Position numbers and translations under genes: made by a program | Notes under the pieces: generated by a model | Told to the model about the DNA's origin: nothing | The model's database searches: none | What the model saw: the letters and a program-made list of their open reading frames with translations, nothing else | In this document: positions 38,701 to 46,968 of the stretch, one piece after another | Numbering within the stretch: the first letter of the stretch is position 1 | Layout of the letters: each line of letters begins with the position of its first letter | Origin: Chitinophagales bacterium | GTDB lineage: Bacteria > Bacteroidota > Bacteroidia > Chitinophagales > CAIOSU01 | DNA: 64,000 bases | NCBI GenBank assembly: GCA_040877935.1 | Contig: JBBDNB010000033.1 | Coordinates: 24,495 to 88,494, forward strand | Reading direction: 5' to 3'

Positions 38701-40706
38701 GAAATAATCCTACCGGGCTGTATGCCGGGATATATAGTTATACGATTACAGATGCCAATAACTGTGAAGTTTTGGGATCTGATACCCTAAACCAACCCGA
38801 TGCAGCGCTAACATTGACTGTATCTGCAACGGATGTAAATTGCAATGGTGCAAATGATGGTACATTGACGATTGTAGTATCAGGAGGTACTCCTTCTTAT
38901 TCCTACCAGGGAAATCCCTTGCCAGTGGATTCAGTTACCTTAACAAACCTACCTCCAGGGAATTATTCCGGTGATGTGGAAGATGCAAGCGGATGCATTG
39001 CTTCTGTGAATGAAACAATAACGGAACCCGGACCACAAAGCTTAGATTTAAACGGAACCGACAATCCGTGTTTCGGTGCATCCCTGGGCAGTGCTGATGC
39101 CAATTTTGTGAATGCTACAGGCACAGTCAGCTATGACTGGACAGGTGGATTGAGCGGCAGCAGCATTTCAAACCTTAGTGCCGGAACCTATACAGTAACT
39201 GCTACTGATCAAAACAACTGTGTTCTTATTGATAGTATCATTATTTCAGAGCCAACACCAGATACTTTGACAGTAAATGTTACCGATGCAAGTTGCTTTG
39301 GAAAAGACGGAAGTGCAACAGCAAATCCGGTTGGCGGAAATCCACCTTATACTTTCACATGGAGTGATGGCAGCAGTGGTCAGACTGTGGATTTACCCGC
39401 AGGAAATTATACCGTGACAGCATTAGAAGATGCGACAGGTTGTGGAGAGTTTGGAACATTTAGTATAGACGAGCCCGATGAACTAATAATTGCTGCTCAG
39501 CTAACAGATATTGATTGCAATGGTGATGATTCCGGAAATATATCCATTACCGCAAGTGGTGGCTCGGGCGGAGGATATACCTATGACTGGACACCAAATG
39601 TTTCAAATAGCAATATTGCCAGTTCACTTACTGCTGGAGATTACACAGTAAATATTACCGATTCTGACAATTGTCAGAGAGACAGTACTTTTACCATTAA
39701 TGAACCCACACCCATTGGTTTAAGTGCCTCTGCTACTGATTTGCTTTGTTTTGAAGACGCTTCTGGAAGTATAGATGCCGGGGTAACTGGTGGGAATGCT
39801 CCGCATGATTACGTACTGTGGGAAAATGGCACTAATCTTCAAAATTCAAGTGATGGTAGTTTTAGCGGTTTAAGTGCATCCACTTATACCATTGTTGTAA
39901 CAGATGCCAGTGCTTGTATCGATTCTGCAACTGTACAGGTAAACGAACCAGCTTTACTACAAAGCCAGTCCAGTGCACAGGATATCAGTTGCTTTGGTTT
40001 CGGTGATGGTCGCTTGAATGCATCTGCCAGTGGTGGAACTCCCGATTTTACTTATGAATTATTAGGTGAACAAAACAACAACGGTATTTTTGATGGCTTA
40101 CAGGCAGGAAGCTACACACTAAATATTACAGATGCCAATGGTTGCACTACTTCCGAAAGCTTTGTAATTGAAGAGCCAGACAGTCTCAATTTATTCGTAA
40201 ACCCGGACAGTGCTATAGTTGATGCCGGTGAAATACTTGAATTGCTGGCGAGCACCAATTTAAATGGTGCATTCAATTATACCTGGGAGCCTGAAAACAA
40301 TTTGTCGTGTTATGACTGTGCGGATCCTGAGTTTACGGCTATTTTTTCAACAAGTTATACAGTGACAGCAATAGATACCAATGGTTGTCTGGCAGAACAC
40401 ACAGTGGTACTTGAAGTTATCCCGAATCATAATTTTGATGCCCCGGATGCATTTACTCCAAATGGAGACGGTGTAAATGATACCTGGAATGTTTATGGGA
40501 ATATTGAGGGCTTGAAAGAATTTAGAGTGTTGTTGTTTGATCGCTGGGGAGAACTAGTATTTGAAAGCAGGGATCCAAATTTCCAGTGGGATGGAACACG
40601 TAACGGAACACCATTGTCACCTGATGTTTTTGTATGGCGCGTCAGCCTCGTATTTTATGATGGATACACTGAAAGACGTTCAGGTTCAGTTACTTTAATT
40701 AAGTAG
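35778..40706 (+). CDS. Giant SprB-repeat adhesin with T9SS CHU_C sorting domain
   Basis: The 1642-aa protein has a signal peptide (1-19, ending VNAQC). Residues ~25-240 form a lectin-like domain resembling the thrombospondin C-terminal domain (GDDDWMGFVFSF, YTFELRLTYTRALIYIDG, PGRFGFYNLSQ). A PKD domain follows (about 245-330, VWDFGDG ... VTHTYPSAGTYTASLTV), then about 14 SprB-type repeats of ~75 aa (pattern GGTPPY.Y.W, AGTY.VTVTD.NGC). It ends with the gliding-associated CHU_C domain (FTPNGDGVNDTW ... DRWGELVFES), which directs T9SS export and surface attachment. Within the repeats two ~228-aa blocks are near copies of each other. The role is surface adhesion or gliding. Confidence 0.95.
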   Translation: MRGTILFVLFVFMAFYVNAQCVTNVNFNSGWDVAGRKTGLSPNPDWNPAGAVVTQDKNVDKPTFFVTDDNMMNVRITGSFRSDDGTLGIMGDDDWMGFVFSFLNPIPEIDSFDCWLFDWKARQQGSSPQGMSLCEVNGYIPLGQQGTHFKAHQNGPAFTVAQDNFGGPGWDYDETYTFELRLTYTRALIYIDGSLIFDQTGCFKPGRFGFYNLSQPEVFYGNFQYDLFVDFFVDNNGRACLGEDMSFEFVNPCLNNVDLSQYQSIVWDFGDGTPPVVNNNPTFANANVTHTYPSAGTYTASLTVTDILNCTETATKLIEIADPIVLNPTLTEPTCNGAQNGEISLNPTGGFGNYLYYWNGGVNNQQTWVGRSAGTYTVVVTDSICSTSGQFTLDQPTPLTASVTSTDATCNANDGTASISISGGTPPYQNISWAGIPGATRTGLYPGTYIADFEDANGCSAVLQYTATINSLPCGITASTSTSDVSCLNGNDGSATLTVTGSTPPVNISWSNGDTGPTAVNLTAGTYTYTYTDNDPNHDFNGTVTIQEPTDSLELDLQTIGISCPGANDGQAIASVISGGNPPYNYNWSGGQANDPVASNLAPGTISVTVTDILGCGNIASATISSVPTLSSSITTVIDSCYRAGKGSATVAATGGTPPYNYEWSDFSTNRINDNLRADTYYVTITDDNGCSIIDTAIVGGPSDPLSYTYIKEDVECAGDSTGSFDINVTGGTPGYIFDWDSSFVSGNNPTGLPAGIYNYSITDLYGCVVYGGDTIFEPDTALTVLASTTDVTCHGADDGTLTLVISGGTPPYSYQGNPLPVDSVTLTNLPPGNYTGSVEDSNGCSFTVNETITEPGPQSLTIGSIDNLCFGESEGLAFAEFINATGAVNYSWTGGLNGDTITNLASGTYTVTATDQNNCQFIDSVEITEPTELTYSSNTTDIDCHGNNTGSIDITASGGTSGYTYQWDSASVSGNNPTGLYAGIYSYTITDANNCEVLGSDTLNQPDAALTLTVSATDVNCNGANDGTLTIVVSGGTPSYSYQGNPLPVDSVTLTNLPPGNYSGDVEDASGCIASVNETITEPGPQSLDLNGTDNPCFGASLGSADANFVNATGTVSYDWTGGLSGSSISNLSAGTYTVTATDQNNCVLIDSIIISEPTPDTLTVNVTDASCFGKDGSATANPVGGNPPYTFTWSDGSSGQTVDLPAGNYTVTALEDATGCGEFGTFSIDEPDELIIAAQLTDIDCNGDDSGNISITASGGSGGGYTYDWTPNVSNSNIASSLTAGDYTVNITDSDNCQRDSTFTINEPTPIGLSASATDLLCFEDASGSIDAGVTGGNAPHDYVLWENGTNLQNSSDGSFSGLSASTYTIVVTDASACIDSATVQVNEPALLQSQSSAQDISCFGFGDGRLNASASGGTPDFTYELLGEQNNNGIFDGLQAGSYTLNITDANGCTTSESFVIEEPDSLNLFVNPDSAIVDAGEILELLASTNLNGAFNYTWEPENNLSCYDCADPEFTAIFSTSYTVTAIDTNGCLAEHTVVLEVIPNHNFDAPDAFTPNGDGVNDTWNVYGNIEGLKEFRVLLFDRWGELVFESRDPNFQWDGTRNGTPLSPDVFVWRVSLVFYDGYTERRSGSVTLIK

Positions 40707-40810
40707 CGATTGTCCATACTGTTAGCTAAATATTTTGAGCCTGTCAGGGATAAATATAAAATTCCTATTTGCCCTAACACAAAGGCTTTATCAATTGCCC
40801 CTTGCAGAAT

Positions 40811-40870
40811 AACCTGTATTCGGAAATTCTTTAGTGCTCAGCTTTTAAATAATTTCCGAATCAGGTTTTT
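40811..40870 (+). terminator. Probable terminator downstream of adhesin
   Basis: An 18-bp arm AACCTGTATTCGGAAATT pairs with AATTTCCGAATCAGGTT (one bulge) across a 22-bp loop and is followed by T5. It lies 105 bp after the adhesin stop in an otherwise featureless 284-bp gap. Confidence 0.65.
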
Positions 40871-40990
40871 AGTATCAAAATAAGCTTGACAAAATGAATT
40901 GATTGAGCTAATTTTTTAAAAAATACAATTCTGCAAAACAACCAAAACACCAATTTCATAGTCTATATACACAGAAATCAGAGATAAGTA

Positions 40991-41584
40991 ATGCACACAA
41001 TTTTATTCAAACTTTTAATTTTATTGTTTCTACCTTTTTTCCTACAAGCACAAAGTTTGAAGGAAAATTCTAAGTACACCATCGTAACCAAAAACGATAC
41101 GGCCGGTTACCTGGAAGTAAGCAAATGGCAGGAAATGGACACCGTATTTTACAGCTACTACAGCAATGCCACTACTACCCTACTGAAAACATTTCATGTA
41201 GTATCCGAGCGTATTTGCAAATATGCCAATGGACAATTGGTTTTCAGCCATTCGGAAAATATTGTAAATGGAAATGTAAGGGATGCTGCTACTACCATTT
41301 GGAAAGGTTCGCACTACGAAATACAAAATGGAAACAGCAGCAGCATTGAAAATGAAATCATTGATTTTAGCTCTGTATTGCTTTTCTTTTTAGAGCCCAA
41401 AAATATCCAGGAAACCTTTTCTGAATTAAAAACCAGTTTTATAGCATTCAGCAAACCCGAGGAGCACGCCTACAAACTCAATACGGGCTGGGGCAAGCAT
41501 TCCACGTATTTCTACGAACAGGGCTTGCTTAAAAAGGCAGAAATCGTTACCCCTTTGATTTCTTTTGAGTTGCTGCGGAATTAA
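40991..41584 (+). CDS. Exported protein of unknown function, DUF6134-like
   Basis: The 197-aa protein has a signal peptide (1-20, ending FLQAQS) and a beta-rich mature part with repeated strand patterns (SKYTIVTKNDTAGYLEV, TFHVVSERICKYANGQL). It resembles the small DUF6134 family of periplasmic or outer-membrane-associated proteins; that match is from memory of its pattern and not tested. It stands alone, between the adhesin and hipBA. No catalytic residues can be named. Confidence 0.7.
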   Translation: MHTILFKLLILLFLPFFLQAQSLKENSKYTIVTKNDTAGYLEVSKWQEMDTVFYSYYSNATTTLLKTFHVVSERICKYANGQLVFSHSENIVNGNVRDAATTIWKGSHYEIQNGNSSSIENEIIDFSSVLLFFLEPKNIQETFSELKTSFIAFSKPEEHAYKLNTGWGKHSTYFYEQGLLKKAEIVTPLISFELLRN

Positions 41585-41609
41585 TTGGCTCAGCTTTATC
41601 TTTTTAAAT

Positions 41610-41751
41610 GCATAATATATTATGCGTAATATTGCATAATTAGCAATAATGCAAACTATATTGTTCATTTTAGTATTTTTGGCTTATTTTGAACAATAAA
41701 CTATGTATTTACTCTTATTTCAACTATATTTGAATAATAAATTGTGCAATT
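41610..41751 (+). promoter_or_regulatory. hipBA operator/promoter region with multiple palindromes
   Basis: The region holds the perfect 16-bp palindrome GCATAATATATTATGC (41610-41625); TTGCAT (41632-41637) with ATGCAA (41649-41654); TATTGTTCA (41659-41667) with TGAACAATA (41690-41698); a perfect -7 element TATATTTG (41725-41732); and near-palindrome AATTGTGCAATT (41740-41751) abutting the hipB ATG. HipB-type repressors bind inverted repeats here in known systems. Confidence 0.6.
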
Positions 41752-42021
41752 ATGGTTTTTCAAAACATCAAAATAAGAGACCTAAAGTCTGAAATTGGCC
41801 AATTGATAAAATCTTTAAGGAAGCGGGATAAGCTCAGTCAAGAAGAATTGGCCCAATCACTGGATTTGTCAAGAATCACCATTCAAAATTTAGAATCGGG
41901 AAAGAATTTCACCATCGATACTTTATTGAAAGCTTTGCAGCATTTTGATTTGCTCAAGGAAATGCACCAAGTAATCGAAAAACTGCACAGAGATAGCGAT
42001 AATGTAGATTCATTGTATTGA
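41752..42021 (+). CDS. hipB: HipB-like antitoxin, XRE-family repressor
   Basis: The 89-aa protein has a Cro/XRE helix-turn-helix (about residues 16-70: LIKSLRKRDKLSQEELAQSL, LSRITIQNLESGKN). In HipBA systems it neutralises the HipA kinase and represses its own operon. It ends one base before hipA. Upstream palindromes provide plausible operators. Length matches known HipB. Confidence 0.88.
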   Translation: MVFQNIKIRDLKSEIGQLIKSLRKRDKLSQEELAQSLDLSRITIQNLESGKNFTIDTLLKALQHFDLLKEMHQVIEKLHRDSDNVDSLY

Positions 42022-42022
42022 T

Positions 42023-43294
42023 ATGGCTAAAAACGAACTCATAAACGTATTTTGTTTCGATAAGGAAATTGGCAGAATTGGATTTGATGAAAATGCCGGG
42101 AAATCCTTTTTTCAATACCACCCTGATTTTTTGGAAAGTAATATTTACAAAAATTTAATCCCCCAAACTGGGGTCATCAGAAGGGTGAAGCAAGTGCAGG
42201 TTTTTTCTCAATTCAACAATGAAACTTTCAAAGGGCTTCCCCCAATATTCGCAGATTCCCTACCCGATTTATTTGGCAATATAATTTTTAAAACCTGGCT
42301 TGAATCCAATAACAAAAATTTCAATCAAATTTCAGTAATTGAACAATTGGCCTATGTTGCAAACAGAGGAATGGGCGCTTTGGAATACAAACCAGCAATG
42401 GAAATTCCCAAAAACACGAGTATTGATCTGGAAGAAATCACTGGTGTGCTGAAAGCAGTTTTGTCAAAAAAAGAAGCCACTCGACCTGGCAAGCTCAACA
42501 GCCAATCACTCTTGAATATTTTCAAAATAGGAACTTCCGCAGGTGGCGCAAGACCAAAGATCTTAATTTCAGAAAACAAGCATACCGGAGAGATTATGCC
42601 CGGTGATTTAAATACGGCAGCGGATTTCAATCATTATTTGGTCAAACTCGCACTGGACGAGGAAGATGGCTTTGAACGGGAAAAAGTGGAATACGCTTAT
42701 TACAAAACTGCCCTTAGCCTGGGCATCAATATAATGCCCTCCAAACTAATCGACAACAAGCATTTTGCCACCCAGAGATTTGATCGGCAAAATGGCCAGA
42801 AAAAACATGTTTTGACCGCTTCTGGCTTGACTGGATGGGATTTCAAAAGCCCTGAAAACTCGAGTTATGAAAACCTTTTTGAATTGGCGATTTTTCTAAA
42901 AATTCCACATAGGGAAATTGAGGCACTTTACCGGAGAATGCTGTTCAATATCATTTTTTGCAATACGGATGACCACCTGAAAAACCACTCCTTTATTTAC
43001 AATGAAAAAACAGACAAGTGGAACCTGGCTCCCGCTTATGATTTAAACTATGCACTCCATCCACTTATAAATTACAAGCGCATTACCAGGGCACTTTCGG
43101 TCAACAATAAAAGAGTGGATATCCAATTGAATGACCTATTGAAAATAGCGGAGCAATACACCATAAAAAATCCGAAAGGTAGTATGGCCGAAATTCAAGA
43201 AAGTATTGAAATATGGGAGCAAGAATTAAAGAATTTGGACATCAGCCCCAAGATGATTTCAAGTATGAAAAAGGATTTTTTGATGTTTGTTTGA
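42023..43294 (+). CDS. hipA: HipA-family toxin, serine/threonine kinase
   Basis: The 423-aa full-length protein has an N-terminal HipA_N-like part (about 5-110) and a kinase core with the nucleotide loop SAGGARPKILI, KHFATQRFDR and catalytic-loop FCNTDDHLKNHSF (Asp and Asn of the phosphotransfer and metal sites), followed by AYDLNYALHP. HipA kinases of this type phosphorylate a tRNA synthetase and arrest translation, giving growth arrest or persistence. All core motifs are present, so the toxin should be active. hipB precedes by one base. Confidence 0.92.
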   Translation: MAKNELINVFCFDKEIGRIGFDENAGKSFFQYHPDFLESNIYKNLIPQTGVIRRVKQVQVFSQFNNETFKGLPPIFADSLPDLFGNIIFKTWLESNNKNFNQISVIEQLAYVANRGMGALEYKPAMEIPKNTSIDLEEITGVLKAVLSKKEATRPGKLNSQSLLNIFKIGTSAGGARPKILISENKHTGEIMPGDLNTAADFNHYLVKLALDEEDGFEREKVEYAYYKTALSLGINIMPSKLIDNKHFATQRFDRQNGQKKHVLTASGLTGWDFKSPENSSYENLFELAIFLKIPHREIEALYRRMLFNIIFCNTDDHLKNHSFIYNEKTDKWNLAPAYDLNYALHPLINYKRITRALSVNNKRVDIQLNDLLKIAEQYTIKNPKGSMAEIQESIEIWEQELKNLDISPKMISSMKKDFLMFV

Positions 43295-43363
43295 AGTTAA
43301 ACCCCAAAATAACCCCTATAAATTTTCTTTTTTTAAAGGGCATTGCTCCTAAAGGATGTAGTG

Positions 43364-44887
43364 TTAATTCATATCCTCATCATGTGTTGCATATATCTCC
43401 TCATAAGTAAGCACTTTGTCCATGGCCACTCTCCTGTTTATATCTGAGCGTTTGATCTGTTCTGGCTTTGTAAAACCGGCTGCTCCCAATAACTCCATGA
43501 AGTTTTTCACCGTATCTTTGTGGTAACTATATACTCGCTTAGATTTATCCTCCACTACCAAACCTTTGACCAAGCTCTTATTCTGTGTAGTGACCCCAAC
43601 CGGACAAGTGTTTCTATTGCATTCCAATGCCTGGATACAACCAGCAGAAAGCATCATAGCACGCGCACTGTAACAGATATCAGCGCCCAGTGCTATTGAC
43701 CTGGCAATATGAAAACTACTGATTATTTTTCCAGAGGCAATGAGTTTTATTTCCTTTCTAAGTCCATGTTTTTTGAGCAAATCCGACACAAAACTCAAGG
43801 CATCCCTTAAGGGCATTCCCAATGAATTTGAAAACTCTACCGGAGCAGCACCAGTTCCCCCTTCTCCCCCATCTACAGAAATAAAATCCGGGGTAATTCC
43901 TGTTTTTTTCATAGCGTTACAGAAATCAATAAATTCTTCTTTTTTGCCAATACAAATCTTAAAACCTATTGGTTTTCCTGCTGATAATTCCCTTAGTTCT
44001 TTGATAAATTCCATTAAACCTTCTGCATTGCTAAAAGCAGAATGACCCGGAGGTGAATGCACATCTACATTGGGTTCTATACCTCTTATTTCTGCAATTT
44101 CCGGGGTGTTTTTAGAAGCAGGCAATATTCCCCCATGGCCAGGTTTTGCCCCTTGCGAAATTTTAATCTCAACCATTTTCACCTGTGGATCCCTTGCTTT
44201 TTCTTTAAATTTTTCAGCAGAAAAATCCCCATTGGCATCCCTACAACCAAAATAAGCCGTTCCAATTTGCCAAATAAGATCCCCGCCATACTTTTTGTGG
44301 TAACTGCTAATTCCTCCCTCGCCAGTATTCTGGGCAAAATCACCCATTTTAGCACCTAAATTCATGGCCATTACCGCATTATTGCTCAATGCGCCAAAAC
44401 TCATAGCCGCAATATTCAAGATACTTGCGGAATAAGGTTGTTTGCAGTCTTTTCCACCTACCTTCACCCTTGGCAACAACTCCAATTCACGGGCATCTTT
44501 GGGATAAACAGAATGATTCATCCATTCATATCCTACTCCATATACATTAGATTTTGTTCCGAAAGGCGTGGTATCGATCTCATTTTTAGCCCTTTGATAC
44601 ACAAGTGAGCGAAAGAGTCTATTGATGGGCTTTCCATCCGTATCCGTCTCCACAAAATATTGCATTATTTCCGGTCTAAAATTTTCTAGCAGATACCTTA
44701 GATTGCCAACTACCGGAAAATTTCTTTTTATAGTTTGTTTTTTTTGCAAAATATCACGCAATCCTATAATGATTAGGGGCGCAACTACTATAAAAAGCCA
44801 AAGTATTGGTTTCCAGAAAATTGAAATAAGAAAGATAAAAATGATAGAAAAAACGGAGCTTAAAATAAATATTTCTCTAGGTTTCAA
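43364..44887 (-). CDS. FMN-binding glutamate-synthase-family protein
   Basis: The 507-aa protein corresponds to the FMN/central half of glutamate synthase. Motifs: FGALSNNAVMAMNLGAK, KPGHGG, GGEGGTGAAP (FMN phosphate loop), AIALGADICYSARAMM and the 3Fe-4S cysteines in CIQALECNRNTCPVGV. Two membrane segments at the N terminus (about 8-45) are not part of classical GltB, so it is anchored to the inner membrane. It lacks the amidotransferase domain. Substrate and electron partner are unknown. It is convergent with hipA (69-bp gap). Confidence 0.9.
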   Translation of the reverse strand: MKPREIFILSSVFSIIFIFLISIFWKPILWLFIVVAPLIIIGLRDILQKKQTIKRNFPVVGNLRYLLENFRPEIMQYFVETDTDGKPINRLFRSLVYQRAKNEIDTTPFGTKSNVYGVGYEWMNHSVYPKDARELELLPRVKVGGKDCKQPYSASILNIAAMSFGALSNNAVMAMNLGAKMGDFAQNTGEGGISSYHKKYGGDLIWQIGTAYFGCRDANGDFSAEKFKEKARDPQVKMVEIKISQGAKPGHGGILPASKNTPEIAEIRGIEPNVDVHSPPGHSAFSNAEGLMEFIKELRELSAGKPIGFKICIGKKEEFIDFCNAMKKTGITPDFISVDGGEGGTGAAPVEFSNSLGMPLRDALSFVSDLLKKHGLRKEIKLIASGKIISSFHIARSIALGADICYSARAMMLSAGCIQALECNRNTCPVGVTTQNKSLVKGLVVEDKSKRVYSYHKDTVKNFMELLGAAGFTKPEQIKRSDINRRVAMDKVLTYEEIYATHDEDMN

Positions 44888-45150
44888 AACAATAATATTT
44901 AATAAATTAATTAGGTGATTGAGTAGTCATTAATCTAACTCATTTCCTTTTAAGTAACAAAAAAAGCTTTTCACATTTGTTTAAAATATTTAAAAAAAAC
45001 ACTCTTCATTGACATTGGGAATTATATCCCACTTTATTATCCTGACACTAAATTTAAACTGTGCATTAGGCATAAGAACTATCAGAATGTTAGAAGCAAA
45101 AAACAATTTTATTTGAAGTTTAAATTCCTAAGGGTATTGCATTTAGTGAA

Positions 45151-45588
45151 TCATATTCCAAAATAATCCCTATAAATTTTCTTTCTTGGTTTAAAGGCCA
45201 TCAGCATAGCTGGATGGATCATTCGATCCAATAAAGCGTTTGAGGTTTTGAAAGTAATGTCGTCAATAATCAAGGAGTAGTTTTCATCAATTTTTTGCAC
45301 AATATGCCTGTGTCGCCAATATTTCAGGGGAAAAGGCAAGGTATTTCCCTCATCTATAAACCAGGCCTCTTTTTCATTGCTGCCGTGCTCCACAATATCG
45401 CTGATCCAATCGAAATAGGGCGGAACCTTAAAGCGGATATGCACCTGATCGCCTTTTTGGGAACCGGTAAATGCCTTGATTTCTACGGGTGGAAATTTGG
45501 GCGTCAAGGCTTCGAATAGTTTTCGGTCGAATTGATGCATCACTGCCAAATAATGCCCCTTTACTTTTGTGCTGAGTTTGATGTTCAC
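45151..45588 (-). CDS. SRPBCC-fold protein
   Basis: The 145-aa protein has the START/Bet v1-like order of a first strand, two helices (FDRKLFEALTPK), a curved sheet and a long C-terminal helix. The motif DEGNTLPFPLKYWRHRH is typical of a Bacteroidota subgroup of SRPBCC ligand-binding proteins. There is no signal peptide. Its 3' end has a 27-bp near-copy at 43304-43330, on the other side of the FMN-glutamate-synthase-like gene. Ligand is unknown. Confidence 0.78.
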   Translation of the reverse strand: MNIKLSTKVKGHYLAVMHQFDRKLFEALTPKFPPVEIKAFTGSQKGDQVHIRFKVPPYFDWISDIVEHGSNEKEAWFIDEGNTLPFPLKYWRHRHIVQKIDENYSLIIDDITFKTSNALLDRMIHPAMLMAFKPRKKIYRDYFGI

Positions 45589-45664
45589 TTAATGAATTTT
45601 TAAAGGAAACATCAGGATTGGAAATTGGTTGAGTTACTCAACTTTTTGTAGCTACTGAATAGCC

Positions 45665-45697
45665 AAACCTTCAAGGTTTTGAAAACCTTGAAGGTTT
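45665..45697. repeat. Perfect 33-bp palindrome
   Basis: Arms AAACCTTCAAGGTTTT and AAAACCTTGAAGGTTT around a single G. Each arm is itself nearly palindromic (CCTTCAAGG). It sits 14 bp before the 3' end of the lipoprotein gene at 45712, so it may work as a terminator, but the composition resembles dispersed palindromic repeats of Bacteroidota. Confidence 0.65.
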
Positions 45698-45711
45698 CAC
45701 AGAACACCAGA

Positions 45712-46179
45712 TTATTTTCTGATTTTCACAGCATTCCCTATAATAAGGCTATCGTTTACATTGTAGGAAAACAAAACATTGTAATAATCGCTTTCCGGCC
45801 TTTTTGGAAAACATCTATTGCAGCCTTCTCTTTTTACGATAAAATCACCAACTCTGTATTCCCTCCCAGAAGCAAGCCTTATTTTGTAGGCTGTGTTTAA
45901 ATCAAAGTTTAGATCAATTTCTACAATGGTATAATCGGCACTATGATAAGGATCTAAAACTATTGTACTGTCAAAAGGTGCGTTAAAAGCAGCATCCGCT
46001 TCATAGAAAAAGACATATATTGAATCCAATTCCGATTCCTGAAATCCATAAAAATTGATGGTCAAATAGTCTCCAAAACTATCACAATCCTTCTTGGTGC
46101 AACAGGCATTAATCAGAAACAGAACAGCACATGCCGAGCATGTAATTATAAATTTTTTGATAACTTCAAAAAATCTCAT
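45712..46179 (-). CDS. Putative lipoprotein of unknown function
   Basis: The start at 46179 gives a 155-aa product with a basic N terminus and lipobox-like INAC (Cys about residue 26), so it is probably membrane-anchored and exported. The mature part is beta-rich and contains five further cysteines (CTKKDC, CNRC). An upstream ATG at 46203 would overlap the divergent thioredoxin gene. TATATTTG (46191-46184) lies only four bases before the start. No family recognised. Confidence 0.68.
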   Translation of the reverse strand: MRFFEVIKKFIITCSACAVLFLINACCTKKDCDSFGDYLTINFYGFQESELDSIYVFFYEADAAFNAPFDSTIVLDPYHSADYTIVEIDLNFDLNTAYKIRLASGREYRVGDFIVKREGCNRCFPKRPESDYYNVLFSYNVNDSLIIGNAVKIRK

Positions 46180-46191
46180 GTTCCAAATATA

Positions 46192-46794
46192 ATGATTATG
46201 CATTTCCAGAAAATTATTTGTTCGTTAATTGTTGCCGTATTTATTTTTCAGAGCGCAATCCTTTCAGCCCAGCATTCAGACTCCTTGCAGCAAAAATATT
46301 TGTCCTTTATGGAATTGGTTGAAAATGGCAAAACTGCCCCCAATTTCACTTATGTAGATATAAATGGCGACAGTATTTCCCTGCATAATTTAAAAGGAAA
46401 TGTCATTGCACTGGATTTTTGGGCCATCTGGTGCAAACCCTGTATAGCCCAAATGCCTGATTTTGAAAAGTTGAAAAGTAAATACAAAGGCAAAGACATA
46501 AGGTTTATCAGTATTTCCAGTGGCAAAGACATAGATCAATGGCGCAATTTTGTTTTGAAAAATGAATGGAAAGACATTCAATTGTTTACCGGGAGTCCAT
46601 TTGGCGAACCGCAAATTTACTACACGCTTGATTATATGCCCACTGCTGCTTTAAAAGGCACAGATATAAAACCCCTGCTTCCAAATATTCCGCGCTATGT
46701 AATCATCGATAAAGACCTGAAAATACACGATAACAAAGCACCCAAGCCGGGAAGTGAGGAAATGGATGGGATTATCCAAAGTCTTTTGGAATAA
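46192..46794 (+). CDS. Exported thioredoxin-fold protein (TlpA/ResA-like)
   Basis: The 200-aa protein has a signal peptide (ending LSAQHS) and an AhpC/TSA-thioredoxin fold with the active-site motif WAIWCKPCIAQMP (CxxC redox pair near residue 81). A cis-Pro region lies around NIPRYVIIDKD. It acts in the periplasm, probably as a thiol reductant or oxidant; the substrate is unknown. ATG at 46198 is an alternative start. Head-to-head with the cysteine-rich putative lipoprotein, which could be a client (inference). Confidence 0.88.
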   Translation: MIMHFQKIICSLIVAVFIFQSAILSAQHSDSLQQKYLSFMELVENGKTAPNFTYVDINGDSISLHNLKGNVIALDFWAIWCKPCIAQMPDFEKLKSKYKGKDIRFISISSGKDIDQWRNFVLKNEWKDIQLFTGSPFGEPQIYYTLDYMPTAALKGTDIKPLLPNIPRYVIIDKDLKIHDNKAPKPGSEEMDGIIQSLLE

Positions 46795-46968
46795 TAAGTA
46801 GATATTTGAAGCTTTATCAGCTACTGACTGAAAAAACCTTTCACAGGAAGTATAAAAATTATTGCAATCGACTAGGGTAAACATATTTGAGGGTAAAGAA
46901 AATAAAAAAGTATATTTTGGTACAATTGACTTAATGTTTTCAAATTAACATAATTGCAATTTAATAAA

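Noticed and set aside
36770..40160. Possible CRISPR array in the repeat-rich adhesin
   Set aside because: The repeats are in-frame, diverged and protein-coding, not identical short repeats with unique spacers.
45628..45642. Small palindrome GTTGAG-TTA-CTCAAC
   Set aside because: Six-base arms in AT-rich DNA; too short to interpret without other copies.
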